64,000 nt of DNA from Pseudomonas sp. CROZ-RG-20F-R04-15 (GTDB taxonomy: Bacteria; Pseudomonadota; Gammaproteobacteria; Pseudomonadales; Pseudomonadaceae): assembly GCF_022662375.1 (NCBI RefSeq), contig NZ_JAKNQL010000006.1, forward strand, positions 124,001-188,000, given 5' to 3'. The position numbers and the translations under genes are program-made. Position 1 is the stretch's first letter. The number at the start of each line of letters is the position of its first letter. Positions 55,632-64,000 of the stretch are shown here, piece after piece. Under the pieces are notes generated by a model. That model searched no databases. It saw only the letters and a program-made list of their open reading frames with translations, and had not been told where the DNA came from.

Positions 55632-56389
55632 GGGACGCTCGCTACAGGAACAACCCGTCCTTGCCACACACTATCGATACGCTGAGCCACGACCAGAAGG
55701 TCGCCCGCCCCCGGAGCTGCGACGATCAGTGAACCGTCTTCCGACCAGATACCACTGCGCCCTGCGGATTGCCAACCACCCGTCAGTCCACCGTGATTGG
55801 CCATCAACACAGCCATCGTGTGTTGCCGGGCGTAGCCCTGAAGTATTGCTGTGTCGACCGCGTAACCTTTTTCGCTGATCAATACGCCGGCCGCGTACAA
55901 GCCTGCGCCCTGATCTGCGGCCGCCGCGGCATGGCTGGCATGTGAGAAATCGGCGCACACTGCCAGCGCGACCACTTCGCCGCCGATGTTCAGTGTCGGC
56001 CCGCCGAGACCGGGTGCAAAAACCAATTCCTCCCCCGCGTGCAAGTGCTGCTTGCTGTAAACCCCGAGCGAACCATCAGCCCCCAGAACCAGCGCACCAA
56101 TACACACCGAATCACTGCCTTCCAGCCGAATCGGCATGCCGACTACGGCAGTGATCCTCAGCTCTCGGGCCAAATCCCTGAGAGATTGCAGCACGGCATC
56201 TTGCGGTTCGATCGCCAAAGCTGCGGCTGTTTCTCCTTCATAGCCAGTCAGCGACAACTCAGGGAAAACCAGCAACTCAACACCCTGCTGCGCTGCTGCC
56301 TCAAGGACGCGGCAATGCCGGGCAATGTTCCCGGGAAGGTCACCGGCAACGGAAATGCTCTGGGCTGCGGCAATGGTCAATGTCGACAC
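55628..56389 (-). CDS. carbon-nitrogen hydrolase (nitrilase superfamily)
   Basis: 253-aa nitrilase-fold amidohydrolase. The Glu-Lys-Cys triad is clear: Glu44 (FPELSLTGYEG), Lys113 (SKQHLHAGEE) and Cys145 (VCADFSHASH). It may hydrolyse an amide or deaminate an omega-amidated acid. Upstream partner of the GNAT gene, so the pair may process one nitrogenous metabolite. Confidence 0.87.
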   Translation of the reverse strand: MSTLTIAAAQSISVAGDLPGNIARHCRVLEAAAQQGVELLVFPELSLTGYEGETAAALAIEPQDAVLQSLRDLARELRITAVVGMPIRLEGSDSVCIGALVLGADGSLGVYSKQHLHAGEELVFAPGLGGPTLNIGGEVVALAVCADFSHASHAAAAADQGAGLYAAGVLISEKGYAVDTAILQGYARQHTMAVLMANHGGLTGGWQSAGRSGIWSEDGSLIVAAPGAGDLLVVAQRIDSVWQGRVVPVASVP

Positions 56390-56540
56390 GGTTCATCCTT
56401 GCTAATCAATCGAAGCGCAGAGTGTCACCACTCTTGCGTGCCCCTAGCAATAGGCGTTTTGTTGACTGTGCGATAGCAATTTCTGATTGCTGCGGCATAT
56501 CGGCCTCTAGTAAGCTCGGCCCATTCACCGGAGACAGACC

Positions 56541-56669
56541 ATGTTCAACGCCCTTTCACAGCTTCGTACCGCCAGCGCCTTGCGCTCGGTTGCGGCTGCC
56601 CGGGCGAATGACGTTTGCGCTCCGGTCAGCTTTTATTTTGGGTATTGGTTTAGCCACTGGCGCGCCTGA
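56541..56669 (+). CDS. aromatic-rich leader peptide upstream of the DAHP synthase
   Basis: 42-residue frame MFNALSQLRTASALRSVAAA to FYFGYWFSHWRA. Seven of ten codons in FYFGYWFSHW are Phe, Tyr or Trp, the hallmark of a transcription-attenuation leader. GGAG lies 7 nt before the ATG. The aromatic run sits inside the first arm of a hairpin (TTTGGGTAT 56637-56645 with ATACCCAAA 56669-56677), and a strong terminator follows at 56717. Confidence 0.8.
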   Translation: MFNALSQLRTASALRSVAAARANDVCAPVSFYFGYWFSHWRA

Positions 56670-56716
56670 TACCCAAACGGCGCCCATGAAAACGGGTCGC
56701 CTACCAGAGAATTCTC

Positions 56717-56755
56717 AACCCCCGGTCGGCCTCCCGACCGGGGGTTTTGTTTTTT
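56717..56755 (+). terminator. attenuator terminator of the DAHP synthase leader
   Basis: AACCCCCGGTCGG - CCT - CCGACCGGGGGTT followed by TTGTTTTTT. An alternative pairing (GGCGCCC near 56680 with GGGTCGCC near 56694) could act as antiterminator. Confidence 0.85.
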
Positions 56756-56805
56756 CAGCCCCATACTTTTTCCGCAACACACCAGACACTTTGAGGATTC
56801 ACGAC

Positions 56806-56958
56806 ATGAACTACGCCACTTATTACCGTTACGACAGCTCCAGCGCTTGGCGATTTACCAGCTTCCGCTCGGGACAGCCTGCCGCCTCCGATCGGTCACC
56901 TAAAGGTGGCAAGCACATACATGTAGCCAATACGGCCAACTGTCGAACACCCCAATAG
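56806..56958 (+). CDS. second leader-like ORF, Tyr-rich, between attenuator and DAHP synthase
   Basis: 50 residues starting MNYATYYRYDSSSAWRF, with four Tyr in the first nine codons plus Trp and Phe soon after. GAGG 9 nt before the ATG. It lies after the attenuator and ends 47 bp before the synthase. It could be a second regulatory leader or a small protein. No T-run hairpin follows it. Confidence 0.6.
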   Translation: MNYATYYRYDSSSAWRFTSFRSGQPAASDRSPKGGKHIHVANTANCRTPQ

Positions 56959-57005
56959 GGCCGAGCGAGCGGGAAGCACCCGCCGCCAGCCCAGGAAGAC
57001 CGAAT

Positions 57006-58082
57006 ATGAACTCGTCCGTTTCTGCTCTGCCGCTGTCCACTTTGAACTCTGCCAACGAAGCATTGACCCTGCGTCTGCCCAGCTCGTTGCAACTCAAACA
57101 GCAATTGCCTCTGAGCAATACCTTGAACCTGCAAGTCGCCGCCCATCGTCAGGCGATTCGCGCCATTCTCAATGGCCAGGACCCGCGACTGCTGGTCATC
57201 GTTGGCCCCTGCTCTATCCACGATCCACAATCTGCGCTTGAGTACGCCGGCAAGCTTGCTCGACTGGCTGAAGACGTCAGCGGCGAAATGCTGTTGGTGA
57301 TGCGCGCCTACGTCGAGAAACCGCGTACCACGGTCGGCTGGAAAGGCCTGGCCTACGACCCGCATCTGGACGGCAGTGATGACATGGCTGGCGGCCTGAC
57401 GATGTCGCGCGAGCTGATGCTGGAAATGATCCGCCTCGGTTTGCCAGTGGCCACCGAGTTGCTGCAGCCCATGGCTGCCGGATACTTCGATGACCTGTTG
57501 AGTTGGGTCGCGATTGGTGCCCGCACCACTGAATCGCAGATCCACCGGGAGATGGCCAGTGGTTTGGGCATGCCGGTAGGTTTCAAGAACGGCACCGACG
57601 GTGGCGCCGCCATTGCCGTTGACGCCATGCGTTCGGCCGCCCATCCGCACCGGCATTTCGGTGTTGACAGCCAAGGGCATCCGGCCGTCATTCAAACGCC
57701 AGGCAACCCCGACACCCACCTGGTATTGCGCGGGGGCCATAAAGGGCCGAACCATGATCGCGACAGCGTGGCGCAAATCCGCGCCGACCTGAACCGACTG
57801 AAAATTCCGAGCCGGATCATGGTCGATTGCAGCCACGCCAACAGCGGCAAAGACCCATTGCGTCAGCCTGCCGTATTCAACGAAGTGCTTGAGCAACGCT
57901 TGCAAGGTGATCGTGCTCTGATCGGCATGATGATCGAGTCTCACCTGTTCGAAGGTTGCCAGCCGCTGACCGAGTCCCTGCGTTACGGGGTTTCCATCAC
58001 TGACGGCTGCCTCGGTTTCAGCGCAACCGAACACTTGCTCCTCGACGCTGCCCAGCGTCTTGCTGCACACGCCAAAGGCTGA
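57006..58082 (+). CDS. aroF: 3-deoxy-7-phosphoheptulonate (DAHP) synthase, class I
   Basis: 358-aa AroF/G/H-type enzyme, the entry step of the shikimate pathway (PEP plus erythrose 4-phosphate). Landmarks: LLVIVGPCSIHDPQSALEYA (metal Cys), MRAYVEKPRTTVGWKG, GARTTESQIHREMASG, GFKNGTDGG and VDCSHANSGKDP (His and Asp ligands). Which amino acid inhibits it cannot be read directly; the leader suggests control by Phe, Tyr and Trp supply. Start at 57006 after AGGAAGACCGAAT. Confidence 0.93.
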   Translation: MNSSVSALPLSTLNSANEALTLRLPSSLQLKQQLPLSNTLNLQVAAHRQAIRAILNGQDPRLLVIVGPCSIHDPQSALEYAGKLARLAEDVSGEMLLVMRAYVEKPRTTVGWKGLAYDPHLDGSDDMAGGLTMSRELMLEMIRLGLPVATELLQPMAAGYFDDLLSWVAIGARTTESQIHREMASGLGMPVGFKNGTDGGAAIAVDAMRSAAHPHRHFGVDSQGHPAVIQTPGNPDTHLVLRGGHKGPNHDRDSVAQIRADLNRLKIPSRIMVDCSHANSGKDPLRQPAVFNEVLEQRLQGDRALIGMMIESHLFEGCQPLTESLRYGVSITDGCLGFSATEHLLLDAAQRLAAHAKG

Positions 58083-58094
58083 TTGCCAGGCCAG

Positions 58095-58122
58095 CCCTGC
58101 GGATTGATTGCAATCCGCAGGG
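58095..58122. other. perfect hairpin after the DAHP synthase
   Basis: CCCTGCGGATTG - ATTG - CAATCCGCAGGG in a convergent junction. Stem is perfect but no T run follows, so a weak or rho-assisted end is likely. Confidence 0.6.
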
Positions 58123-58137
58123 TTGGCGACGCTACTG

Positions 58138-59214
58138 CTAAACCTCCACCCGCACCCGCGTCACCGCTGACTCCTGACTGACATCGTCCAGACGTTCAAC
58201 GGTGTAGGACACACGCACGGTCGTGCCATCGTGCTCACGCCAGAATCGGTGCGGCACGATAAAGATCAGTGGCTTTCCCGCCGTCTCACGAGTGATTTCG
58301 CGGTCATCCCTGTGATTGAAAAGATCGCCGTCGCACTTGAGGTACACCAGCTCACCTTCCTGCGTCTGAGCATTACCCATCACGATGGTAACGCCATCAA
58401 TCGAATCCTCTTTCAACAACACGCCATCTTCAGCCTCAAGTACGTCAGGAGCGTCCAGTTCACCACGCAGGAACGGGGTGACGAGAATCCTTGCTGCCTC
58501 GGACTCGCGAACGATTCCATCGACCTGCTCGACGCGATAGCGCACCACCACCTCGCCACCAAGATGTTCAGCGATATGCGCCCCGCCCACCCAAAATGAC
58601 AGGACCTCTGCGACAGCAAACGCTTCGACCTTCAAGCTATCGCTGAACGTTGTCGGCAAGGCATCTGCGCCCCACTGCAACGTAACCCGATCCCCCGCAG
58701 CCATTCGCGCATAAGGCTGGAGCACGACAAGCGTGCCCTCGGTCACTCGCGCCGGATCCAGCGTCCCGCCGATCAGCCCCTCGACAATGGGTGCGAGCAA
58801 CTGCGGCCGTGTATCTCCGACAGACAATTGCACACGCGACGACAACGCAGGCTCGGCTCTTGCGCTGAGCAACTTCCAGTGGATCTCCAGCGAACCGCCG
58901 TCCAGCGCCGCGATATGCATGCTTTTGATGACGAAAATGACATCCTTGCCGACCTGCGCTTCGCTGACATGGCGGACCATCTCATGCTGATAAGCAAAGC
59001 CCTCTATATCGAGGCCCTCCCAGCTCAACAGCAACTGATCGCCGCAAGCCATGCCTGCATAAGGAGCGATTCGGACAACGACCTTGCGCAACGAGGGATC
59101 AAGCACCGTCCCCTCCAGAGAATCGATGGTAACCGCTGGCAGCAGTTCGCTTGCCAGACACGGACTGACGTGGTGGCGCATCCGGTAGCAAAACTCGACT
59201 TCGTGCGTGTTCAT
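58138..59214 (-). CDS. Ig-like module protein (three repeats), function unknown
   Basis: 358 aa, acidic, no signal peptide. Three modules of about 110 aa share the pattern PxVxxxxxGxLDPxxxxxxxxVxIxPYAxMAxGDxxxLxW, e.g. VRIAPYAGMACGDQLLLSWE and VVLQPYARMAAGDRVTLQWG; the last copy is diverged (GVTIVMGNAQTQEGELVYLK). ATG at 59214 has GGAGG 5 nt upstream. Divergent from a lipase gene. Related in style to the genes at 1 and 14192, but without the lux-box-like element. Confidence 0.72.
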   Translation of the reverse strand: MNTHEVEFCYRMRHHVSPCLASELLPAVTIDSLEGTVLDPSLRKVVVRIAPYAGMACGDQLLLSWEGLDIEGFAYQHEMVRHVSEAQVGKDVIFVIKSMHIAALDGGSLEIHWKLLSARAEPALSSRVQLSVGDTRPQLLAPIVEGLIGGTLDPARVTEGTLVVLQPYARMAAGDRVTLQWGADALPTTFSDSLKVEAFAVAEVLSFWVGGAHIAEHLGGEVVVRYRVEQVDGIVRESEAARILVTPFLRGELDAPDVLEAEDGVLLKEDSIDGVTIVMGNAQTQEGELVYLKCDGDLFNHRDDREITRETAGKPLIFIVPHRFWREHDGTTVRVSYTVERLDDVSQESAVTRVRVEV

Positions 59215-59548
59215 TAGTGCCTCCATTCCTTGGAAAAAACGCCGTTTCGTGGGCGGCGTCGACAACCAACATTGAACGCTACCCCCCACATTTCCGATGT
59301 CAGCCGTCTCCGCCGCAGGCACTCGGCAAAGGCATCGAACTCGGTAGGCAAACTGCACAAAAACGCGATCAACCTAGCGATAGATGGCTGCAACTTCCGA
59401 TTCGGATTTCATAAGTAGCTGAAAATTCGTACAACCCCTAGTCCAGATTCATCAGCCAAGAGAAGTCTCTTCCTACTTCTTCAACGAGATGAGTGTTTTA
59501 GAGTGGCCTCCGGATTCCCCGATGAACTTCTGTGAAAAAGGTAAGAAC
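59215..59548. other. 334-bp divergent intergenic region
   Basis: Contains no convincing gene. The only dyad I noted is AAGAGA-AG-TCTCTT at 59458-59471. It must hold promoters for the Ig-like gene and the lipase, but I cannot place them with confidence. Confidence 0.5.
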
Positions 59549-60418
59549 ATGCAACGGAATGCTTCAACTCGCTATCCCATCCTGTTGGTACACGGCCTGT
59601 TCGGATTCGAGCGCATCGGTCATTTCGAGCTGTTCCATGATGTAAAGGACGCATTGAAAACGACCGGCAGCCGAGTGTTTGTTCCACACCTTTCTGCTAC
59701 CCATAAAAACGAAACAAGGGGTGAGCAACTGCTCGCACAGATTGATCGTGTGCTGCGTGGCACAGGCGCCGATAAAGTCAACCTCATCGGACACAGTCAG
59801 GGGGCATTGGCTGCTCGATACGCGGCTGCGCTTGCACCACACGCCGTCGCCTCGGTGACTTCCGTCAGCGGGCCGAACCACGGTTCGGAACTGGCTGATT
59901 TTCTGCGCAAGGCATTGGTACCCGGGCGGCTGCCGGAGGCTGTCGCACAAAACGTGGCGACGCTGTTTGCCAACTTTCTTTCGTTGCTCAGCGGCAGCAT
60001 GACGTTGCCGCAGAACGCACTGGCGGCGCTCAATGCACTGACGACCGAAGGAGTCGGTGATTTCAACGACAAATTTCCGCAGGGACTGCCCAGGACCTGG
60101 GGCGGACACGGCCCGGAACAGGTCAACGGTGTGCGCTATTACTCGTGGAGCGGCGTCCTGCCGGCAAACAGCCCGTCGACGCTCAATCCGACCCAGAACA
60201 TTTGCCACGCACTATCGCAATACTTCATGACCGAGACACAGCAGAACGATGGCTTCGTCGGCCGCTTCAGCTCTCACTTGGGACAGGTGATCCGCTCCGA
60301 CTATCCGCTGGACCATCTGGGCAGCCTGCGCCGCACAGCCAGTACCGTCACGGCTGTGCCCGACCCGATTGGACTGTACGTTGAACATGCCGAACGTCTG
60401 CGCGCCGCGAATCTCTGA
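59549..60418 (+). CDS. triacylglycerol lipase, subfamily I.1-like
   Basis: 289-aa alpha/beta-hydrolase close to the P. fragi lipase pattern. Begins RYPILLVHGLFGFERIGHFE (oxyanion segment), nucleophile Ser83 in NLIGHSQGALAARY, then SVTSVSGPNHGSELADFLRK, and the Asp/His end NDGFVGRFSSHLGQVI. The ATG at 59549 has AAGG 6 nt upstream; two earlier ATGs add residues without a signal peptide. No lipase foldase gene or obvious signal peptide is present. Hydrolyses acylglycerols. Confidence 0.88.
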   Translation: MQRNASTRYPILLVHGLFGFERIGHFELFHDVKDALKTTGSRVFVPHLSATHKNETRGEQLLAQIDRVLRGTGADKVNLIGHSQGALAARYAAALAPHAVASVTSVSGPNHGSELADFLRKALVPGRLPEAVAQNVATLFANFLSLLSGSMTLPQNALAALNALTTEGVGDFNDKFPQGLPRTWGGHGPEQVNGVRYYSWSGVLPANSPSTLNPTQNICHALSQYFMTETQQNDGFVGRFSSHLGQVIRSDYPLDHLGSLRRTASTVTAVPDPIGLYVEHAERLRAANL

Positions 60419-60515
60419 GCCAAGCCACGGACAATCGAACGGAACTTTGCCGAGAATTCGCCCACTGAATCCGGTAGGCTCCACACTTTACTGAAATAGA
60501 TTGGAGAGTTTCCCC

Positions 60516-60797
60516 ATGGCTAAAGCCACTGCCCGCCACATCCTGGTTTCCAGCGAAGACAAGTGCAACGAACTCAAGGCCCAGATCGAAGGCGGCGCTG
60601 ATTTCGCCGAAATCGCCAAGGCCAACTCCACCTGCCCGTCCAGCCGTCAGGGCGGCGACCTGGGCTCGTTCGGTCCTGGCCAGATGGTCAAGGAATTCGA
60701 CACCGTGGTCTTCAGCGCGCCAATCAACGTCGTGCAAGGTCCGGTGAAGACTCAGTTCGGTTATCACCTGCTGGAAGTCACCAGCCGTCAGGACTGA
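60516..60797 (+). CDS. ppiC: PpiC, parvulin-type peptidyl-prolyl isomerase
   Basis: 93-aa single-domain parvulin: ATARHILVSSEDKCNELKAQ, GGDLGSFGPGQMVKEFDTVV and VKTQFGYHLLEV carry the active-site His, Phe/Met and final His of the fold. Cytoplasmic, no signal peptide. GGAGAG upstream. Followed by a terminator. Confidence 0.95.
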   Translation: MAKATARHILVSSEDKCNELKAQIEGGADFAEIAKANSTCPSSRQGGDLGSFGPGQMVKEFDTVVFSAPINVVQGPVKTQFGYHLLEVTSRQD

Positions 60798-60818
60798 TCC
60801 GTAGCCTGATTGTTTACC

Positions 60819-60845
60819 AACGGCCCGCCTTCTGGTGGGCCGTTG
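60819..60845 (+). terminator. hairpin terminator after ppiC
   Basis: AACGGCCCGCC-TTCT-GGTGGGCCGTT with a short T stretch. Confidence 0.75.
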
Positions 60846-60930
60846 CGTTTCAGTTACATATACGGCTGGCGGCTGGCGCGCCTCTCGCGTACAACTTGCG
60901 CTTATCGATTTCCCGGTTCCAAGGCTGACA

Positions 60931-62799
60931 ATGCGACTGGTTTTCCCCACATTGATGTTCACCGCCCTCGCCCTGCTGACAGGCGCCGCTGGCGTGAACG
61001 CTGCACCGCAACACGCGCTGACCGTTTACGGCGAACCTGCCAAGTACCCCGCCGGTTTCAGCCATTTCGACTACACCAATCTGCAAGCGCCCAAGGGTGG
61101 GACGATGCGCCGCTCGGCCATCGAGATCGGCCACTTCGACCATGTCCTTCCTTATATAGACAAAGGCATCGGCGTCACTCAGATCGATGGCTTGCTTTAC
61201 TCGCCACTGGCCCAGCGTTCGCTGGACGAGCCTTACACCGTCTATGGCCTGGTCGCGCAAAAGATGGAGCGCTCGGACGATGGTCTGTCGCTGCGGTTCT
61301 TCATCAATCCCAAGGCACGCTTTGCCGATGGCAAGCCGATTACCGCCGAAGACGTACGCTACACCTACGATTTATTGATGACCCAGGGCAGCCTGCGTTA
61401 TCGCACCCAGTTTGCTGACGTCAAAGGCGTCGAAGTGGAAGGCCCGTTGACCGTGCGCTTCGACTTCAAGAGCAATGAAAACCGCACCCTGCCCCTGGAC
61501 GTCGCGACCCTGCCGGTATTTCCCGAGCATTGGTGGAAGAGCCGCGATTTCGCCGGCGGTGGCGGTTATGAGCCACCACTGGGCAGCGGCCCCTATCGAG
61601 TCGGCAAAGTCGATTCGGGGCGCAGCATCACCTTTGAACGCAACGCCGATTGGTGGGGCAAAGACTTGCCGGTCAGTCGCGGCCTCTACAATTTCGATCA
61701 TTTCAGCATCGAATACTTCGGTGATACCGACGTCGCCCGGCAAGTGCTGCGCGGTGGTGCCTATGACTACAACCGCGAGTTCTCGGCCACGGGCTATTCG
61801 ATCGGCTACGACAGCCCCGCACTAAGCGACGGACGCCTGCAAAAAGCGCATCTGGCTACCGAGGCGCCACAATCGGCCCAGGGCTTTGTGTTCAATCTGC
61901 AAAAACCTGTATTCGCCGATCGCCGTGTGCGCCAGGCTCTGGCCATGCTTTGGGACTTCGAGTGGAGCAACCGGCAGATGATGCGCGGCATGTATATCCG
62001 CCAGCAGAGCTACTTTTCCAACACGCAACTGGCGGCAAGCGAATTGCCTGATGCACAGGAGCTGAAAATCCTCGAACCGCTGCGCGGCCAGGTTCCCGAC
62101 GAAGTCTTCAACACAGTCTTTGAAGCGCCGAAAACCGATGGCAGCGGCCTGATCCGCGACAAACAATTGCAAGCCCTCGAATTACTCGAACAAGCGGGCT
62201 GGAAACCGGATGGCGATCAACTGGTGAATGCCCAGGGCGAGCCGCTGACCTTCACCTTCCTTGTCAGCCAGAACGGCATGGACCGGCTGCTGCTGCCGTA
62301 CAAACGCACGCTGAAACAGATCGGCATCGACCTGAACATCCGCCGCATCGACTCCTCGCAATACGTCAATCGCCTGATGAGCCGTGACTACGACATGATT
62401 GTCACCGGCTACCCGGTCAGCACTTCGCCGGGCGGCGAGTTGCTCAATTACTTCGCTTCCGCGTCGGCCAACGACCCGGGCGCGAACAACTACATGGTGT
62501 TGAAAAATCCGGCAGTGGACACATTGATCAACGGCCTGATCCGCGCCTCCACCCAGTCCGACATGCTGCATTACGCCCATGCTCTGGATCGGGTACTGCA
62601 ATGGAATTACTACTGGATTCCCAACTACTATCCACCCGGCACCTCGACCGTCTGGTGGAACCGTTTCGGTATACCTACAGTGCAAGCCAGCAATGACGAA
62701 GCCATCGAGAGCTGGTGGGAAATCAGCAGCACACCACTGACCAATCAGCAGATGACCGCCGAAAAAATTGCCCGTGGCAGACCCGGAGGGCCGCACTGA
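60931..62799 (+). CDS. yejA: YejA-type oligopeptide-binding periplasmic protein
   Basis: 622-aa SBP family 5 protein with signal peptide ([20 protein letters not shown], cut near VNA-APQ). Typical stretches [40 protein letters not shown] and [20 protein letters not shown]. YejABEF transports short peptides and microcin C in enterics. AAGG before the ATG at 60931. The yejB ATG overlaps its stop. Confidence 0.92.
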   Translation: MRLVFPTLMFTALALLTGAAGVNAAPQHALTVYGEPAKYPAGFSHFDYTNLQAPKGGTMRRSAIEIGHFDHVLPYIDKGIGVTQIDGLLYSPLAQRSLDEPYTVYGLVAQKMERSDDGLSLRFFINPKARFADGKPITAEDVRYTYDLLMTQGSLRYRTQFADVKGVEVEGPLTVRFDFKSNENRTLPLDVATLPVFPEHWWKSRDFAGGGGYEPPLGSGPYRVGKVDSGRSITFERNADWWGKDLPVSRGLYNFDHFSIEYFGDTDVARQVLRGGAYDYNREFSATGYSIGYDSPALSDGRLQKAHLATEAPQSAQGFVFNLQKPVFADRRVRQALAMLWDFEWSNRQMMRGMYIRQQSYFSNTQLAASELPDAQELKILEPLRGQVPDEVFNTVFEAPKTDGSGLIRDKQLQALELLEQAGWKPDGDQLVNAQGEPLTFTFLVSQNGMDRLLLPYKRTLKQIGIDLNIRRIDSSQYVNRLMSRDYDMIVTGYPVSTSPGGELLNYFASASANDPGANNYMVLKNPAVDTLINGLIRASTQSDMLHYAHALDRVLQWNYYWIPNYYPPGTSTVWWNRFGIPTVQASNDEAIESWWEISSTPLTNQQMTAEKIARGRPGGPH

Positions 62800-63860
62800 T
62801 GTGGGGTTACATACTGCGGCGTTTGCTGCTGATCATCCCGACGCTGGTGATCATTCTGCTGGTCAATTTCGTGATCATTCAAGCCGCTCCCGGTGGCCCG
62901 GTAGAACAGGCCATCGCCCACCTGCAAGGGATCGGCGGCGCCAGTGTTGGTGGCGGCGCCAGCGAAACCATGAGCGGCACCTCCCGCGCCAGTCGCGGCC
63001 TCGATCCGCAACTGATCAAGGACATCGAAAAACAGTACGGCTTCGACAAGCCGGCCCATGAACGCCTGTGGCTGATGTTGAAGAACTACGCGCAACTGGA
63101 TTTCGGCAAAAGCTTTTTCCGCGGCGCGACGGTCACCGACCTGATCCTGGAAAAAATGCCGGTGACCATTTCCCTCGGGTTGTGGGCGACGCTGATCACC
63201 TACCTGGTGTCGATCCCGCTGGGGATCCGCAAGGCCGTGCACCATGGCAGTCATTTCGATATCTGGAGCAGCACAGCGATCATCATCGGCTACGCAATGC
63301 CGGCGTTTCTGTTTGCGATGTTCCTGATCGTGGTGTTTGCCGGCGGCACGTCGCTGAACTGGTTTCCAGTGCGCGGTCTGGTCTCGGACAACTTTGAATC
63401 ACTGTCGACTCTCGGCAAAATCGCCGACTACTTCTGGCATCTGGTACTGCCGGTGACGGCGCTGGTGATCGGTGGTTTCGCCACGCTGACAATCCTGACG
63501 AAAAACTCGTTTCTCAATGAAATCACTCGTCAGTACGTGGTCACCGCGCGCGCCAAAGGCCTGAGCGAACGTCGCGTGCTCTACGGGCATGTGTTCCGCA
63601 ACGCGATGCTGCTGGTGGTGTCCGGCATCCCGCAGGCGTTCATCAGCGTGTTCTTCGCTGGCTCCCTGCTGATCGAGGTGATCTTCTCCCTCGACGGCCT
63701 CGGACGCATGAGCTACGAAGCCGCGGTGTCGCGGGATTACCCGGTGGTGTTCGGTTCGCTGTTCATCTTCACCCTCTTCGGCCTGCTGATAAAACTCGTC
63801 GGTGACCTGTGTTACACGCTGGTCGATCCGCGTATCGATTTCGCCGCGAGGAACGCCTGA
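62799..63860 (+). CDS. yejB: YejB-type oligopeptide ABC permease
   Basis: 353-aa permease: [20 protein letters not shown], an N-terminal periplasmic insertion rich in Gly/Ser ([17 protein letters not shown]), then helices and the coupling loop [20 protein letters not shown]. Start overlaps the yejA stop by one base; the yejE ATG overlaps its own stop. Confidence 0.93.
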   Translation: MWGYILRRLLLIIPTLVIILLVNFVIIQAAPGGPVEQAIAHLQGIGGASVGGGASETMSGTSRASRGLDPQLIKDIEKQYGFDKPAHERLWLMLKNYAQLDFGKSFFRGATVTDLILEKMPVTISLGLWATLITYLVSIPLGIRKAVHHGSHFDIWSSTAIIIGYAMPAFLFAMFLIVVFAGGTSLNWFPVRGLVSDNFESLSTLGKIADYFWHLVLPVTALVIGGFATLTILTKNSFLNEITRQYVVTARAKGLSERRVLYGHVFRNAMLLVVSGIPQAFISVFFAGSLLIEVIFSLDGLGRMSYEAAVSRDYPVVFGSLFIFTLFGLLIKLVGDLCYTLVDPRIDFAARNA

Positions 63861-64000
63861 TGTTCAAGCTCTCGCCTCTGGGCCGTCGTCGCTTCGAACG
63901 CTTCAAGAAAAACCGCCGTGGCTGGTGGTCGCTGTGGCTGTTCATCGGCCTGTTTGTAGTGACGCTGGGTGGCGAATTGATCGCCAACGACAAGCCTCTG
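63860..64000 (+). CDS. yejE: YejE-type oligopeptide ABC permease (partial)
   Basis: First 47 codons only; cut by the window edge. [20 protein letters not shown] then a first helix WWSLWLFIGLFVVTLGGELI. Basic N-terminus and position after yejB support the call. Confidence 0.9.
   Translation, partial: MFKLSPLGRRRFERFKKNRRGWWSLWLFIGLFVVTLGGELIANDKPL

Overview
The window reads as chromosome from a Pseudomonas of the P. fluorescens group. Evidence: a 2-ketogluconate operon under PtxS, the gacA-uvrC-pgsA-tRNA(Gly-Cys-Leu) block, an MvaT-type xenogeneic silencer, 4-hydroxyphenylpyruvate dioxygenase, an acid-sugar MFS set, GC-rich coding sequence, and two typical Pseudomonas REP families (core GAGCAAGCTCGCTCCCACA, and GTTCCCACGC...GCGTGGGAAC). 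Most of it is ordinary core genome without phage or plasmid cargo.

Layout. 1-0.7 kb: a broken secreted/Ig-like gene. 0.8-6.2 kb: ptxS and kguE-K-T-D, with two identical PtxS operators. 6.3-9.2 kb: arginine:pyruvate transaminase (aruH) and a chemoreceptor. 9.4-13.3 kb: glycerate kinase, a CdaR/SdaR-type regulator and a divergent MFS carrier. 13.3-16.3 kb: repeats, a VOC protein and a 650-aa Ig-like protein. 16.4-25.7 kb: aldo/keto reductase, O-acyltransferase, RarD-like transporter, hpd, EamA transporter with divergent LysR, and a CSS-EAL phosphodiesterase. 25.9-30.3 kb: mvaT-like gene, DUF4946-like protein, gloA, a 131-bp tandem repeat, ahpF and ahpC. 30.5-32.6 kb: an isolated tyrosine recombinase divergent from a KfrA-like coiled-coil protein. 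32.6-37.2 kb: gor, galU and small proteins. 37.3-39.8 kb: 2OG-oxygenase, alkB, ada. 39.8-44.6 kb: AcuI-like reductase, a Trp/Gly/Tyr-rich secreted protein, nitronate monooxygenase. 44.7-47.3 kb: modABC behind a ModE-type operator. 47.4-51.4 kb: topoisomerase IB, ABC-F protein, three small proteins. 51.4-55.1 kb: three tRNAs, pgsA, uvrC, gacA. 55.2-58.1 kb: GNAT, C-N hydrolase, then an aroF-type DAHP synthase behind two aromatic-rich leader ORFs and an attenuator. 58.1-64 kb: another Ig-like protein, a subfamily I.1-type lipase, ppiC and a yejABE-type oligopeptide ABC transporter running off the end.

The less ordinary signals are mostly regulatory or structural: an identical lux-box-like 19-mer upstream of two Ig-like genes; an Ada protein that keeps the acceptor Cys but has lost the other three N-terminal zinc ligands, with a shared 26-bp element in front of both halves of the alkylation-repair cluster; a double leader-peptide region before the DAHP synthase; the recombinase/KfrA divergent pair with nested dyads; and mosaic repeats that sit only in convergent gene junctions.

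All calls are from reading the sequence; no database search was possible. Gene starts were moved to the codon with the best ribosome-binding site or family fit, so they often differ from the longest reading frame.
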